NCBI RefSeq assembly: GCF_001889165.1
Contig: NZ_CP016020.1
Coordinates: 1,710,501 to 1,774,500 of the forward strand
Direction of reading: 5' to 3'
DNA from: Bacillus weihaiensis
GTDB taxonomy: Bacteria > Bacillota > Bacilli > Bacillales > Bacillaceae
DNA length: 64,000 bases
Made by a program: the position numbers and the translations under genes. The notes under the pieces are model-generated. The model made no database searches. It was given only the letters and a program-made list of their open reading frames with translations, and was not told the origin of the DNA. Shown here in pieces: positions 56,350-64,000 of this stretch; positions within the stretch are counted from its first letter, which is position 1, and each line of letters begins with the position of its first letter.

Positions 56350-56976
56350 GTGACAATGGATTATAGTCTGATTTGGAAAGCAGTTCTTATTGTATTAGGA
56401 GGAACCATCTTATTAAGAATCGCAGGAAGAAAGTCAATTTCACAAATGACACTTGCTCAAGTTGTCATTATGATTGGATTAGGCTCTTTATTAGTGCAAC
56501 CAATTGTAGGAAAGAATGTATGGAGTACAATAGTAGTTGGCTTAACACTAGTTTTAACATTAGTTTTTGTAGAATATGTTCAAATTAAATCTGATAAAGT
56601 AGAGAAATTCATTTCAGGAAAAGCGAAAACAGTTATTCAGAACGGTCAGTTACAAGAGGATCAATTGAAAAAGTTAAGAATATCAGTTGATTTATTAGAA
56701 ATGAAGCTAAGACAAGCGAATGTTACAAAAATTGAAGACGTTAAATATGCAACACTGGAACCAAATGGACAAATAGGGTTTGAATTGAAGGATCAGAAAA
56801 AACCTGTAACAAAAGAGGATTTAACACTTATCAACCAGGATCTGCAAATGATTAAACAAGCACTACAGCTGCTTCCTACAACTCAATATTCACAAAGTCA
56901 GATCGAACAGCCATCACTTTTCACCGAGGTAAGTAAGAATAAACATCAGGTTGAACCACCTGAATATTTAAAATGA
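56350..56976 (+). CDS. DUF421 (YetF-like) membrane protein
   Basis: 208 residues. Three N-terminal membrane helices (with LRIAGRKSISQMTLAQVVIM, LGSLLVQPIVGKNVW and the TIVVGLTLVLTLVFVEYVQIK helix), then a cytoplasmic domain with GKAKTVIQNGQL and LLEMKLRQANVTKIEDVKYA typical of YetF/YdfS/YrbG. Some family members affect spore germination or membrane homeostasis. GTG 56350 or ATG 56356 could be the start; AAGGTGG favours either. A strong terminator follows. Confidence 0.9.
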   Translation: MTMDYSLIWKAVLIVLGGTILLRIAGRKSISQMTLAQVVIMIGLGSLLVQPIVGKNVWSTIVVGLTLVLTLVFVEYVQIKSDKVEKFISGKAKTVIQNGQLQEDQLKKLRISVDLLEMKLRQANVTKIEDVKYATLEPNGQIGFELKDQKKPVTKEDLTLINQDLQMIKQALQLLPTTQYSQSQIEQPSLFTEVSKNKHQVEPPEYLK

Positions 56977-57026
56977 ATTGCTTAAAACATTTTCGTATGG
57001 ATTTTGGCATCAAGAAAGCTAAATGT

Positions 57027-57077
57027 GGAGTCAATAATAGTCAGTTATATGTGACTGACTGTTATTCACTCCTTTTT
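57027..57077 (+). terminator. terminator after DUF421 gene
   Basis: GGAGT...AATAATAGTCAG / CTGACTGTTATT...ACTCC long stem followed by TTTTTT. The stretch 57078-57324 shows no gene. Confidence 0.85.
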
Positions 57078-57324
57078 TGGGTAAACCGTTTCTTATAGCT
57101 AATACTTTTCTTTTATATTAATAGTCTATTAACCTACACAAAAGTAAATGACTCCTTTTGAATTAAAATGTATGCGTTTACATAATAGACTCTATGATCA
57201 AAATATCACTTTTCCATTTTTGTCTATCACCTTAGAAAAACAAAATCATAAGTTGTAAATGTACTAAAAACTATGAGTGAAAAAAGCTCATAGAATAATC
57301 CTGTATAAAAGGAGGTGCAGAGAT

Positions 57325-57888
57325 TTGGTTCAAAAGAAAGGGGATTGGAAAAAAGAATTTGAAGAAGCGGAAAAACTCCATAACAAAGCAATAAAAGGAG
57401 ATAAAGAAGCAGCTAAGAAGGCCTATACTATTTTAAAACAAATCAAGCAAGTTTCTCTAAATGATTCTAAAGTAGAAGCATTATATGGAAGTTCTTCTGC
57501 ACTTGTTGCTAGAGACCAGATGGATTTGATTGAGAAAACGAATTTAGCTAAAAGAGGTTTGAAGTCTTTAGATAAAGCTGTGGCAACAGAACCCAAAAAC
57601 ATAGATTTTCGAATTTTAAGAGGGAATGTTGCTTTCCGTTTACCTGAAATGTATTTTAAGCGAACCAAAACAGCTATTGAAGATTTTGAATTTCTGATTA
57701 AAGAATATGAGTCGAAAAAAACAAACTTGAATAGTGAACAGTATTATGAGTTCTTACTAAATCTTGGAACTTCCTACAATACACTTGGTAAAAGTAATGA
57801 GGCCGAAAAGGTTTGGAATAAATTAGTGAAAATGAATCCTAGCTTTAAACCAATCATTGAAAATGTGAAACGAAATGGGGGTGAGTAA
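57325..57888 (+). CDS. TPR-like module protein, one unit (first gene of novel operon)
   Basis: 187 residues from a TTG with AAAGGAGGTGCAGAGA upstream; an earlier frame start at 57277 has no site. One helical unit: EFEEAEKLHNKAIKGDKEAA, ALYGSSSALVARDQ, GLKSLDKAV, then FRILRGNVAFRLPEMYFKR, AIEDFEFLI and a TPR-like end LGTSYNTLGKSNEAEKVW. The same unit occurs three times in the next gene. Soluble, no signal peptide. Its close spacing (one base to the next start) suggests translational coupling. The function is unknown; helical repeats suggest scaffolding or protein binding. Confidence 0.82.
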   Translation: MVQKKGDWKKEFEEAEKLHNKAIKGDKEAAKKAYTILKQIKQVSLNDSKVEALYGSSSALVARDQMDLIEKTNLAKRGLKSLDKAVATEPKNIDFRILRGNVAFRLPEMYFKRTKTAIEDFEFLIKEYESKKTNLNSEQYYEFLLNLGTSYNTLGKSNEAEKVWNKLVKMNPSFKPIIENVKRNGGE

Positions 57889-57889
57889 T

Positions 57890-59803
57890 GTGAGTATGAA
57901 GAAACGAGAAAAACTATTGGCTACCTTAGCTAAACGTAATCCTTATATCAATAATGCTATTTTACAAAGTGAATCACGTTCTAAGAGAAAAACAAAAGGA
58001 AAAGAAGAAAATATAGACACAAGAGTAAAAGAACAAGATACGAAATCTATGAAGAAAGCAAAAGTGGATGTAACCAATAAAAGTCTAGAAAAGGTAGGAA
58101 AAGAAGAAAAAGGTAGTCAATCACTACAATTAATTGAAGCAATTAAAGACCATGATGCTGGAATAAAAGGCGATAAAATTGCAGTGAAAAAAGCTTATAC
58201 GATGTTGAAAAAGCTTTATTCCGAACAAAAAGCAAACTTAGAAATCCGAGCTTACCTAGGTAGTGCTGCAACTTTATTAGGAAGAGATGCGCATAGTGTA
58301 ACAGACAAAATGAAGTATGCATTAGAGGGATTAAAGCATTTAGATGAAGTAGTAGAAAAAAAATCGGATTTTTTCTTAGCTAGATTTCTAAGAGGGCATG
58401 TAGCATACCGATTACCAGATATGTATTTTCAAAGAATGACTACAGCAATTGAAGATTTCACCTATATAGTAAATGAATATGACCAGAACGCTAAGCTGTT
58501 AACCGAGGAAGAATATGTAGAAATCTTAAAAAACTTGGTTGATTTGTTTAAACGTACTAACGATCTTGAGAAATCATCGTTTTATCAAGAAAAATTAAAG
58601 CAACTCAAAAAAGCAACTCAACCTTTGGTAGCTATAGCTAATGATGAAAAACAAGAAAAACAGTATCAAGGCTCTGATCTAGAAAATGAGGGAATGAACG
58701 AGGAAGCAAGTGAGTTTTATGAAAGGGCATTAAAAGGTACTTCCGAAGATGTTAAAAAAGCTATTTCATTCTTTGAAGTATTTGTTCTGACAAATTCAGC
58801 TCCTGAAGTCGAAATGTATTTAATAGACTTGCAATCCATGCAAGCAAGAGACTCAATTAACACGTATGAAATGTTCGGTTCAGCAATTAAATCAATGAAG
58901 GCAATGGATAGTCTAATTCAAGAGCACCCTGAGAATCTTGAATTGAAAATCATTCGAGCAAGACATAGCTTACGTCTTCCAGAATTATTTTTCCGTCGAG
59001 CGGCAATTGCAATGAGAGATATCGAATCACTTTTAAAAGATGAGGGATTCCTAAAGCAAAAAGGCGATGAAACAAAATATCAACTGATGTATGAATTGGG
59101 TCTTGCGTATGAAATGTTAGATATGACTGAAGAGGCATTAGGTGCATGGAATCAACTAAGCAAGTTACGACCAGGTTCTTATTGGCAGGCAAAAATAGAT
59201 GAAAAGAAAGATGTTTATTCATATAAGGAAATCGATTTAAGAACTTTAACAGTTGCAACACCTGAAAAACTGTATGAAAAAGCGAAAGAAATGCACAAAT
59301 ATGGAGCAAAAGGCAGCAAAGTAGCAGCGAGACAAAGTCTCAAGGCATGGGAAAAAGCAAAAGAGGCTAACCCAGAGTGTGAAATTGCAGCAACGTACTA
59401 TGCAGCATCTGTTGCTTTACAAGGAAGGTTCGCAAGTGATCCACAAGATATGTTCAAAGATACGATTCAAGGTTTAAAACTATTAAAAACTTGCATCACA
59501 ACTGATAATCCTGAGTTGAAATTTTTAAGAGGAATGATTTATTCTGCTATGCCAGAAGGATTTTTCCACACGAGTGATAAAGCAATGAAGGATTTAAAAT
59601 CTGTTAAAGCAGCGTATGAACAAGAAGGAGAAAATTGTTCTATCACGAGGGAACAATACCTACAACTTCTTTACGAGCTAGGACTTTTGTATCAAAGAAA
59701 TAGTTTTCATGATAAAGCAGAAAAAACATGGAAGCAGCTACTAAAAGAAGAACCTAATTCTCCTTATGCTATGCGATTAGAAAGTATGGATTTAACAGAT
59801 TAA
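57890..59803 (+). CDS. TPR-like module protein, three units
   Basis: 637 residues. The first 80 residues are a Lys/Glu-rich, disordered leader. Three units follow at about 85-245, 275-435 and 462-630, each with a helical GDK-VKKAY type start, a RD-containing loop (LLGRDAHS, MQARDSIN, LQGRFASD), an FLRGHVAYRLPDMYFQR type motif (variants RARHSLRLPELFFRR and LRGMIYSAMPEGFF), AIEDF, and a final TPR with WKQLLKEEP. The units are paralogous to the upstream gene. GTG start with GGTGAG upstream. Cytoplasmic; function unknown. Confidence 0.82.
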   Translation: MSMKKREKLLATLAKRNPYINNAILQSESRSKRKTKGKEENIDTRVKEQDTKSMKKAKVDVTNKSLEKVGKEEKGSQSLQLIEAIKDHDAGIKGDKIAVKKAYTMLKKLYSEQKANLEIRAYLGSAATLLGRDAHSVTDKMKYALEGLKHLDEVVEKKSDFFLARFLRGHVAYRLPDMYFQRMTTAIEDFTYIVNEYDQNAKLLTEEEYVEILKNLVDLFKRTNDLEKSSFYQEKLKQLKKATQPLVAIANDEKQEKQYQGSDLENEGMNEEASEFYERALKGTSEDVKKAISFFEVFVLTNSAPEVEMYLIDLQSMQARDSINTYEMFGSAIKSMKAMDSLIQEHPENLELKIIRARHSLRLPELFFRRAAIAMRDIESLLKDEGFLKQKGDETKYQLMYELGLAYEMLDMTEEALGAWNQLSKLRPGSYWQAKIDEKKDVYSYKEIDLRTLTVATPEKLYEKAKEMHKYGAKGSKVAARQSLKAWEKAKEANPECEIAATYYAASVALQGRFASDPQDMFKDTIQGLKLLKTCITTDNPELKFLRGMIYSAMPEGFFHTSDKAMKDLKSVKAAYEQEGENCSITREQYLQLLYELGLLYQRNSFHDKAEKTWKQLLKEEPNSPYAMRLESMDLTD

Positions 59804-59825
59804 AACGTGAAACAGAGGTGAAACA

Positions 59826-60578
59826 ATGATTATCGATGCACATGCACACTTATCAAATACCGATTATGGCGATACATCGACCTATCTTAAATTATTGAAA
59901 GAAGCTGGGATTGATCAAGGTGTTGCAGTACCAGGAGCAATGCTTGATGTACGTAAAATGACAGATTATATCACGGGTCGTGCAAAGCCGGAAAAACCCA
60001 TCCCTGATAATAAATATGTTGAAAATGCCTTTAAGGCAAATAGCAATATTCACGGATTTATTTGTATTAATCCCCATGATAAAGATGTTGAGCAGCAACT
60101 TTTAAAAGCAAAGAGAGCTGGGTTTAAAGGGTTAAAGCTATCACCTATGTCCCATCAATTTTCGTTCTCTTCAAAAGGAATAGCAGCATTGGCTTCACTT
60201 TGCGGGGAATATGGGTTTCCTTTTTACACTCATGTTGTATATAGCCCAGGAGCTTCAACAGCTAAGCTTGTTCAATTAGCCAAGCAAAATCCTAAAACAA
60301 ATTTTATTATCGGTCATATGGGGTTTGGACCCGCCGATCAAGAAGCGTTAGAAGCGGCAAAAACAATGAATAATTTCTTTTTGGAAACATCAACTGGAAA
60401 TTTCTTGCATATACAAGAGTCAGTAAAAAAAGCTGGTAGCTCAAAAGTAATCTTTGGTTCTGAATACCCGTTGTCACATCCTGCTATTGAATTAGAAAAA
60501 ATTATGAAGCTAGAAATCTCTGATCGTGAACGGGAAGATGTTCTTAGTACCAATATTAAAAATCTATTATCTATTTAA
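59826..60578 (+). CDS. Amidohydrolase-2 family metal-dependent enzyme
   Basis: 250 residues, TIM-barrel amidohydrolase. The first metal site is IIDAHAHLS (H-x-H at about 5-7), later ligands are in FYTHVV and IIGHMGFG, and the late acidic position reads FGSEYPLSHP (Glu in place of the usual Asp). GLKLSP is near the barrel lysine position. Relatives include ACMSD-type decarboxylases and lactonases. In this operon a decarboxylase or hydrolase acting on the aldolase/DHQS product is plausible but unproved. AGAGGTGAAACA precedes the ATG; 22 bases from the previous stop. Confidence 0.86.
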   Translation: MIIDAHAHLSNTDYGDTSTYLKLLKEAGIDQGVAVPGAMLDVRKMTDYITGRAKPEKPIPDNKYVENAFKANSNIHGFICINPHDKDVEQQLLKAKRAGFKGLKLSPMSHQFSFSSKGIAALASLCGEYGFPFYTHVVYSPGASTAKLVQLAKQNPKTNFIIGHMGFGPADQEALEAAKTMNNFFLETSTGNFLHIQESVKKAGSSKVIFGSEYPLSHPAIELEKIMKLEISDREREDVLSTNIKNLLSI

Positions 60579-60592
60579 TCACTTGTTATTTC

Positions 60593-60640
60593 AAGACCTT
60601 TATATAATGTATTTAAGCATGTCTATTTAAGGTCTTTTAA
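60593..60640 (+). terminator. possible internal attenuator
   Basis: AAGACCTT / AAGGTCTT with a long loop and a short T run between the amidohydrolase and the DHQS-II-like gene; it may lower downstream expression. Confidence 0.4.
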
Positions 60641-60697
60641 TATAAATGCTTTTTAAAATAATATAAAAACTAATAGGTTGGAAGGAGCTAGAAATTT

Positions 60698-61804
60698 ATG
60701 CAACAGAAAGAAAGGCAAGTATGGTATGACGGAAGAGGAGTTTCAGTAGAGAACATGGATGTGTGGGAATTAATTAATCATTCTCCAATTGATAAGGTAT
60801 TAGTTTCTTTACAACAACGTAAAGAAGGATATTTCCCCCAAAAAATGACTTTTATCACAGAGGTAAACAATGTAAATGAATTAGAGAATGTGCCTGAAGA
60901 GGATGTTGTCTTTTCAGATAGTGAAGAAATTTTAGCAGAAGCTAAAAAGCGAGGTCACCAGACTTGTATTTTCTATTCCGTTGATAATAGAGAAATGCTT
61001 GAGCGTTGTTCAAGAGAAGCTGCTGAATACAATTTTGCAGCTGTGGATTTTGATCTACCAACGAATATTCCGCTTGAATTAATTATTGCAAGATTAGAAG
61101 AGAGCAACACAATCTTATTACGTGCTGTTAATACGGCAATTGATACTGAGATTGCATATGGAACATTAGAAAAAGGTAGTGACGGGGTATTGTTCGCAAC
61201 AAAAAATGTAGATGAGGTTAAACGTTTAACTGAATTTATGTCGAAGCAAGCTCTTCCAAATTTAGATCTCCAACCTATGGTAGTAACAGAAGTTGTGCAT
61301 GCAGGTATGGGAGTTCGTGCATGTGTTGATACCACTGGCATTATGAAGCAAGACGAAGGAATGATTATCGGGTCTACTTCTGGTGGAGGAGTATTTGTTT
61401 GCTCGGAAACTCACTATTTACCATATATGAATTTAAGACCTTTCCGTGTTAATGCTGGTGCTGTACATTCTTATGTGTGGCAGCCTGAGGATGCTGCAGA
61501 ATATTTAAGTGATTTAAAAGCAGGAGATAAAGTACTATGTGTGAACACAAAAGGAGAAACGCGTGTTCTAACGGTTGGTCGTATTAAAACAGAGGTTAGA
61601 CCAATGTTATTAATTAAAGGGAAAGTTGGAGAGCGTGAACTAAATGTAATCGTACAAGATGACTGGCATATCCGTATCATGAGTGCCGATGGAAAACCAC
61701 GTAATGCTTCTACAATCCGTCCTGGAGATGAGTTATTAGCTTATACTTGTGAACCTGGTAGACACGTAGGAGTTAAAGTAAGCGAAACAATCATCGAGAG
61801 ATAA
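60698..61804 (+). CDS. 3-dehydroquinate synthase II / GriH-like cyclase
   Basis: 368 residues, the length of archaeal AroB' and of 3-amino-4-hydroxybenzoate synthase GriH. Family blocks: VWYDGRG at the N-terminus, VSLQQRKEGYFP, GVLFATKNVDEVKRL, GVRACVDTTGIMKQDEGM, GSTSGGGVFVCSETHYLPY and RPFRVNAGAVHSYVW. In archaea it converts an amino-deoxy-heptulosonate to dehydroquinate with loss of ammonia; GriH instead aromatises a related C7 amino sugar phosphate. It is unrelated to standard AroB, and its aldolase partner is the next gene. Start has GGAAGGAGCTAG upstream. Confidence 0.9.
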   Translation: MQQKERQVWYDGRGVSVENMDVWELINHSPIDKVLVSLQQRKEGYFPQKMTFITEVNNVNELENVPEEDVVFSDSEEILAEAKKRGHQTCIFYSVDNREMLERCSREAAEYNFAAVDFDLPTNIPLELIIARLEESNTILLRAVNTAIDTEIAYGTLEKGSDGVLFATKNVDEVKRLTEFMSKQALPNLDLQPMVVTEVVHAGMGVRACVDTTGIMKQDEGMIIGSTSGGGVFVCSETHYLPYMNLRPFRVNAGAVHSYVWQPEDAAEYLSDLKAGDKVLCVNTKGETRVLTVGRIKTEVRPMLLIKGKVGERELNVIVQDDWHIRIMSADGKPRNASTIRPGDELLAYTCEPGRHVGVKVSETIIER

Positions 61805-61820
61805 AATAGGAGGAGTTACC

Positions 61821-62582
61821 ATGTCGGGGAAAGATATTCGTCTTAAGAAGCTATACCACCATTCCGATAATCTATTAATTGTTCCGATGGATCATGGAAT
61901 TACTATTGGACCTGTTACAGGTTTGGCAGAAATCAATCATACTGTGAATGCTGTGTTTGATGGTGGAGCAGATGCTGTTGTTGTTCACAAAGGACTTGTT
62001 CGCTATTTGACCGATTCCATTGGATCAAATAAAGGAGAATTAATCATCCATTTATCGGCTTCGACTGCTTTAGCACCAGAAACACAATCAACACGTAAAG
62101 AGGTTGTATCTTCGGTTGAACATTCAATCCGACTTGGTGCTACTGCCATATCTACACATGTTAATTTAGGCTCGCCATTTGAAGCAGATCAAATTAGAGA
62201 TGTAGGACTTATAGCTGAAGAATGTGATAAATGGGGATTACCTCTTCTTGCAATGATGTATGTCCGCGATGGCTCAAAACAGCATGAATTTGATCCTGAA
62301 AGAATTCGACATGCAGCAAGAGTAGCAGAAGAACTTGGTGCAGATATCGTAAAAGTAAATTATAGTGGCTCTGAAGAAACCTTTAAGCAAGTTGTCTCTG
62401 GAGTGAAGATTCCTGTATTAATCGCAGGAGGAGAGCGATTAAATTCTACTAATGATATCTTGTCTATGATTGAGGATGCAGTAAATGCAGGTGCCAAAGG
62501 AATTTCAATTGGAAGAAATATTTTCCAAGATGAAAACCCAGGAAAGTTATGTGCAAGTATTAGGTCTATATTAGACCGTTAA
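61821..62582 (+). CDS. Class I aldolase, ADH synthase / GriI-like
   Basis: 253 residues of the DhnA/LsrF class I aldolase family. Visible: IVPMDHGITIGPV, VVVHKGLVRYL, IIHLSASTAL, VNLGSPFEADQIRDVG, the Schiff-base lysine region DIVKVNYSGS, and PVLIAGGERLNSTNDI. Archaeal ADH synthase joins aspartate semialdehyde to a ketose phosphate; GriI joins it to dihydroxyacetone phosphate. The pairing with the type II synthase supports one of these reactions. AGGAGGAGTTACC precedes the ATG, 17 bases after the previous stop. Confidence 0.9.
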   Translation: MSGKDIRLKKLYHHSDNLLIVPMDHGITIGPVTGLAEINHTVNAVFDGGADAVVVHKGLVRYLTDSIGSNKGELIIHLSASTALAPETQSTRKEVVSSVEHSIRLGATAISTHVNLGSPFEADQIRDVGLIAEECDKWGLPLLAMMYVRDGSKQHEFDPERIRHAARVAEELGADIVKVNYSGSEETFKQVVSGVKIPVLIAGGERLNSTNDILSMIEDAVNAGAKGISIGRNIFQDENPGKLCASIRSILDR

Positions 62583-62594
62583 TGAGGTGATAAG

Positions 62595-62783
62595 GTGGAT
62601 AATAATAAACTAAACGAAGCTGTAGGAAGCTTAAGTCAAAGAATTAAAGAGTTAAAAGCGAATGGAGCTTCAAGTGAAGAAATTCAAGCTGCAGTCTTTG
62701 AAATGATCGACAGTTTAGGAATCAATATCCCTCTAGATAAAATCTCTGAGAAGATGAAAGGGTTGGATAAATCAAATGGATAA
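62595..62783 (+). CDS. small helical peptide 1 of the operon
   Basis: 62 residues, GTG start with GAGGTGATAAG upstream. It is paralogous to the next gene: an AVGSLSQRI helix, a SSEEIQAAVFEMIDSLGI helix and a short NIP motif, then a Lys-rich extension. No signal peptide, Cys or membrane segment. It may be a small adaptor, carrier or precursor peptide. The second peptide gene starts inside its stop region. Confidence 0.72.
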   Translation: MDNNKLNEAVGSLSQRIKELKANGASSEEIQAAVFEMIDSLGINIPLDKISEKMKGLDKSNG

Positions 62784-62916
62784 GAAAGAGGTTAAACTGG
62801 CTGTTGCAACTTTAAGAGAACAAATTAGCACAGCACTAGATGGTGAAAATCAAGCGGAAGATATTAAAGAAGCAGTTTATAACATGCTAAAATCCTTTAA
62901 TATTCAAATGCCATAA
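62776..62916 (+). CDS. small helical peptide 2 of the operon
   Basis: 46 residues (starts MDKKEVKLAVATLREQISTA, ends MLKSFNIQMP). Its ATG overlaps the previous stop codon by eight bases, so translation is coupled. Its AEDIKEAVYNMLKSFNIQMP tail aligns with SEEIQAAVFEMIDSLGINIP of peptide 1. Acidic and soluble. No family recognised. It is the last gene of the operon. Confidence 0.72.
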   Translation: MDKKEVKLAVATLREQISTALDGENQAEDIKEAVYNMLKSFNIQMP

Positions 62917-62951
62917 TTACCAAGAGAGAGATTAAATTATTCAATCTCTCA

Positions 62952-63001
62952 GACTGTAGGCAAACTCGGGTAAACTCGGGCTTGCTTACAGTCTTTTTTA
63001 T
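62952..63001 (+). terminator. terminator of the aldolase/peptide operon
   Basis: GACTGTAGGCAA / TTGCTTACAGTC stem with a loop holding the direct repeat AAACTCGGGT twice, then TTTTTT. Another hairpin, GAGAGATT / AATCTCTC, precedes it at 62924-62950. Confidence 0.85.
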
Positions 63002-63175
63002 TTTGATCTGCTTTTTTTCAAATAAGTATTTATGAAATTGATTCAGATGATCATTTTAACCATTGTACCTTTTTACTTTCTTTTTAACACGTACCTTATA
63101 AAAGCTATGTATGTTTTTTTTTTGTAAAAGCAATACTAGTGTTGGTATGAAAACATTACTTATTTAGGAGTGAAC

Positions 63176-63802
63176 ATGATGATGAAAAAATTATTTATCT
63201 TTACCCTTCTTTTTCTATTACTTACACCAGTTGTTTCTCACGGGCAAATTAAAACGTTTAAAGAACCACCATTCGAATTTTATAAAGTTTCAAAAGGTGA
63301 CACGTTTTGGTACATAGCTCAACGCTACGGTTTAGACTATAAAAGGTTAATGGAGCTTAATCCATCTATTGAACCAAGAAATATGCATGTAGGTGAAGTG
63401 ATTCGTTTAAAACCTTCAGCTGAAAGTGTAAGCACTTTCCAAGAGCAAGTGGTTCAGCTGGTTAATCAGGAAAGAGCTAAAGCTGGATTAAACCCACTCA
63501 CTCATCGAGCAGATGTGAAAAATGTTGCTCAGAAAAAAGCAGAGGACTTGATCAATTCTAATTATTTTTCACATACAAGTCCAAATTATGGATCTCCGTT
63601 TGATATGTTGAAGACTTTTGGTATTAGTTATTCTTATGCAGGTGAGAACATTGCAAAAGGGCAAAAAACTCCGCAAGAAGTAATGAATGCTTGGATGAAT
63701 TCTTCAGGTCATCGTGCAAACATCTTAAAACCTGAATTCGATTCAATTGGAGTAGGGTTTTATCATGGAGCTTGGGTTCAGATGTTCATTAAAGGTAGAT
63801 AA
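63176..63802 (+). CDS. Secreted LysM-CAP (SCP) domain protein
   Basis: About 208 residues. A signal peptide (about 1-24, ending near VSHGQ) is followed by one LysM domain (about 36-80: YKVSKGDTFWYIAQRYGL) and a CAP/SCP domain (about 88-208) with VNQERAKAGLNPL, YFSHTSPNYGSPFDML, YAGENIAKGQ and GHRANILKPEF. Bacillus relatives (YkwD, and SafA-like LysM proteins) sit in the wall or spore cortex. TAGGAG lies before the ATG cluster; ATG 63176 is taken as start. Role unknown. Confidence 0.88.
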   Translation: MMMKKLFIFTLLFLLLTPVVSHGQIKTFKEPPFEFYKVSKGDTFWYIAQRYGLDYKRLMELNPSIEPRNMHVGEVIRLKPSAESVSTFQEQVVQLVNQERAKAGLNPLTHRADVKNVAQKKAEDLINSNYFSHTSPNYGSPFDMLKTFGISYSYAGENIAKGQKTPQEVMNAWMNSSGHRANILKPEFDSIGVGFYHGAWVQMFIKGR

Positions 63803-63853
63803 AGCAGATTGATCTAAAGCTACATCCATACCAAATTTTCATTCAAGTTACAG

Positions 63854-63888
63854 GACCGAGGCCGACTTATTAGGTAAGCCTCGGTCTT
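63854..63888. terminator. terminator between the LysM-CAP gene and the convergent gene
   Basis: Perfect 9-bp stem GACCGAGGC / GCCTCGGTC with a 15-nt loop and T-rich end. Confidence 0.85.
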
Positions 63889-63893
63889 ATTAA

Positions 63894-64000
63894 TTAGTCT
63901 CGTTCATTCATAACATCTCTACCTGTTGCTCCCACTGACATATCTGTATCTTTTCTAGTATTACTACTATCATCTTCTTTATAGGATTGATGGGTTGAAC
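63894..64000 (-). CDS. partial hydrophilic ORF, C-terminal end only
   Basis: Open to the right edge of the window; 34 residues are visible, ending KDTDMSVGATGRDVMNERD. Very polar, with no hydrophobic stretch. It lies convergent to the LysM-CAP gene and shares its terminator. A small spore or stress protein is possible, but too little is visible. Confidence 0.5.
   Translation of the reverse strand, partial: STHQSYKEDDSSNTRKDTDMSVGATGRDVMNERD

Overview
The window is chromosomal DNA from a low-GC, endospore-forming member of the Bacillaceae close to Bacillus/Metabacillus. Evidence: AGGAGG-type ribosome binding sites with frequent GTG/TTG starts, SASP-H, Spo0M, a CdaS-type diadenylate cyclase, coat-like Gly/Tyr proteins, a GsiB-like KGG stress protein, the bacillithiol gene bshB2, and many intrinsic terminators. 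No rRNA, tRNA, CRISPR array, prophage or intact insertion sequence was seen.

From about 0.4 to 47.5 kb the order follows the B. subtilis yozC-sqhC-sodF-yocR-odhB-odhA-yojO-yojN-cwlS-cdaS-yojI-bshB2-yojF-yojE-yodB-yodC-yodH-yodI-ctpA-yodJ-deoD-yodL-yodM-yozD-yodN-yozE block, read in reverse. Breaks in this order mark accessory DNA: a DUF2515 gene plus a Ser-rich peptide / Ser-Thr kinase / Spo0M operon (2.5-5.9 kb); CapA, D-amino acid aminotransferase, a CNNM-type transporter, a YebC-type protein and a Mta-like regulator (6.2-13 kb); small spore-type ORFs (13.1-15.8 kb); and a decayed IS1182-family transposase just before ctpA.

From 47.7 kb onward the synteny is lost: an HTH regulator, a GNAT acetyltransferase, an NrnB-like nuclease, a membrane-anchored cupredoxin, a divergent pair of general-stress genes with sigma-B-like promoters, a candidate structured small RNA, pyrroline-5-carboxylate reductase, a kinase-like protein, YdjO, SspH and a DUF421 protein.

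The most unusual locus is the apparent operon at 57.3-62.9 kb. Two adjacent genes encode four copies of a roughly 150-residue TPR-like module. They are followed by a metal-dependent amidohydrolase, a type II (archaeal/GriH-like) 3-dehydroquinate synthase, a class I aldolase of the ADH synthase/GriI type, and two overlapping genes for paralogous 46- and 62-residue peptides. This looks like an aminated-sugar or aminohydroxybenzoate branch pathway with unknown accessory proteins.

Other notable points are a one-base frameshift in sqhC, and a family of dispersed elements in two sizes (about 120 bp, three copies; about 386 bp, two copies) that share GAGGCTGGGAC-type inverted ends.
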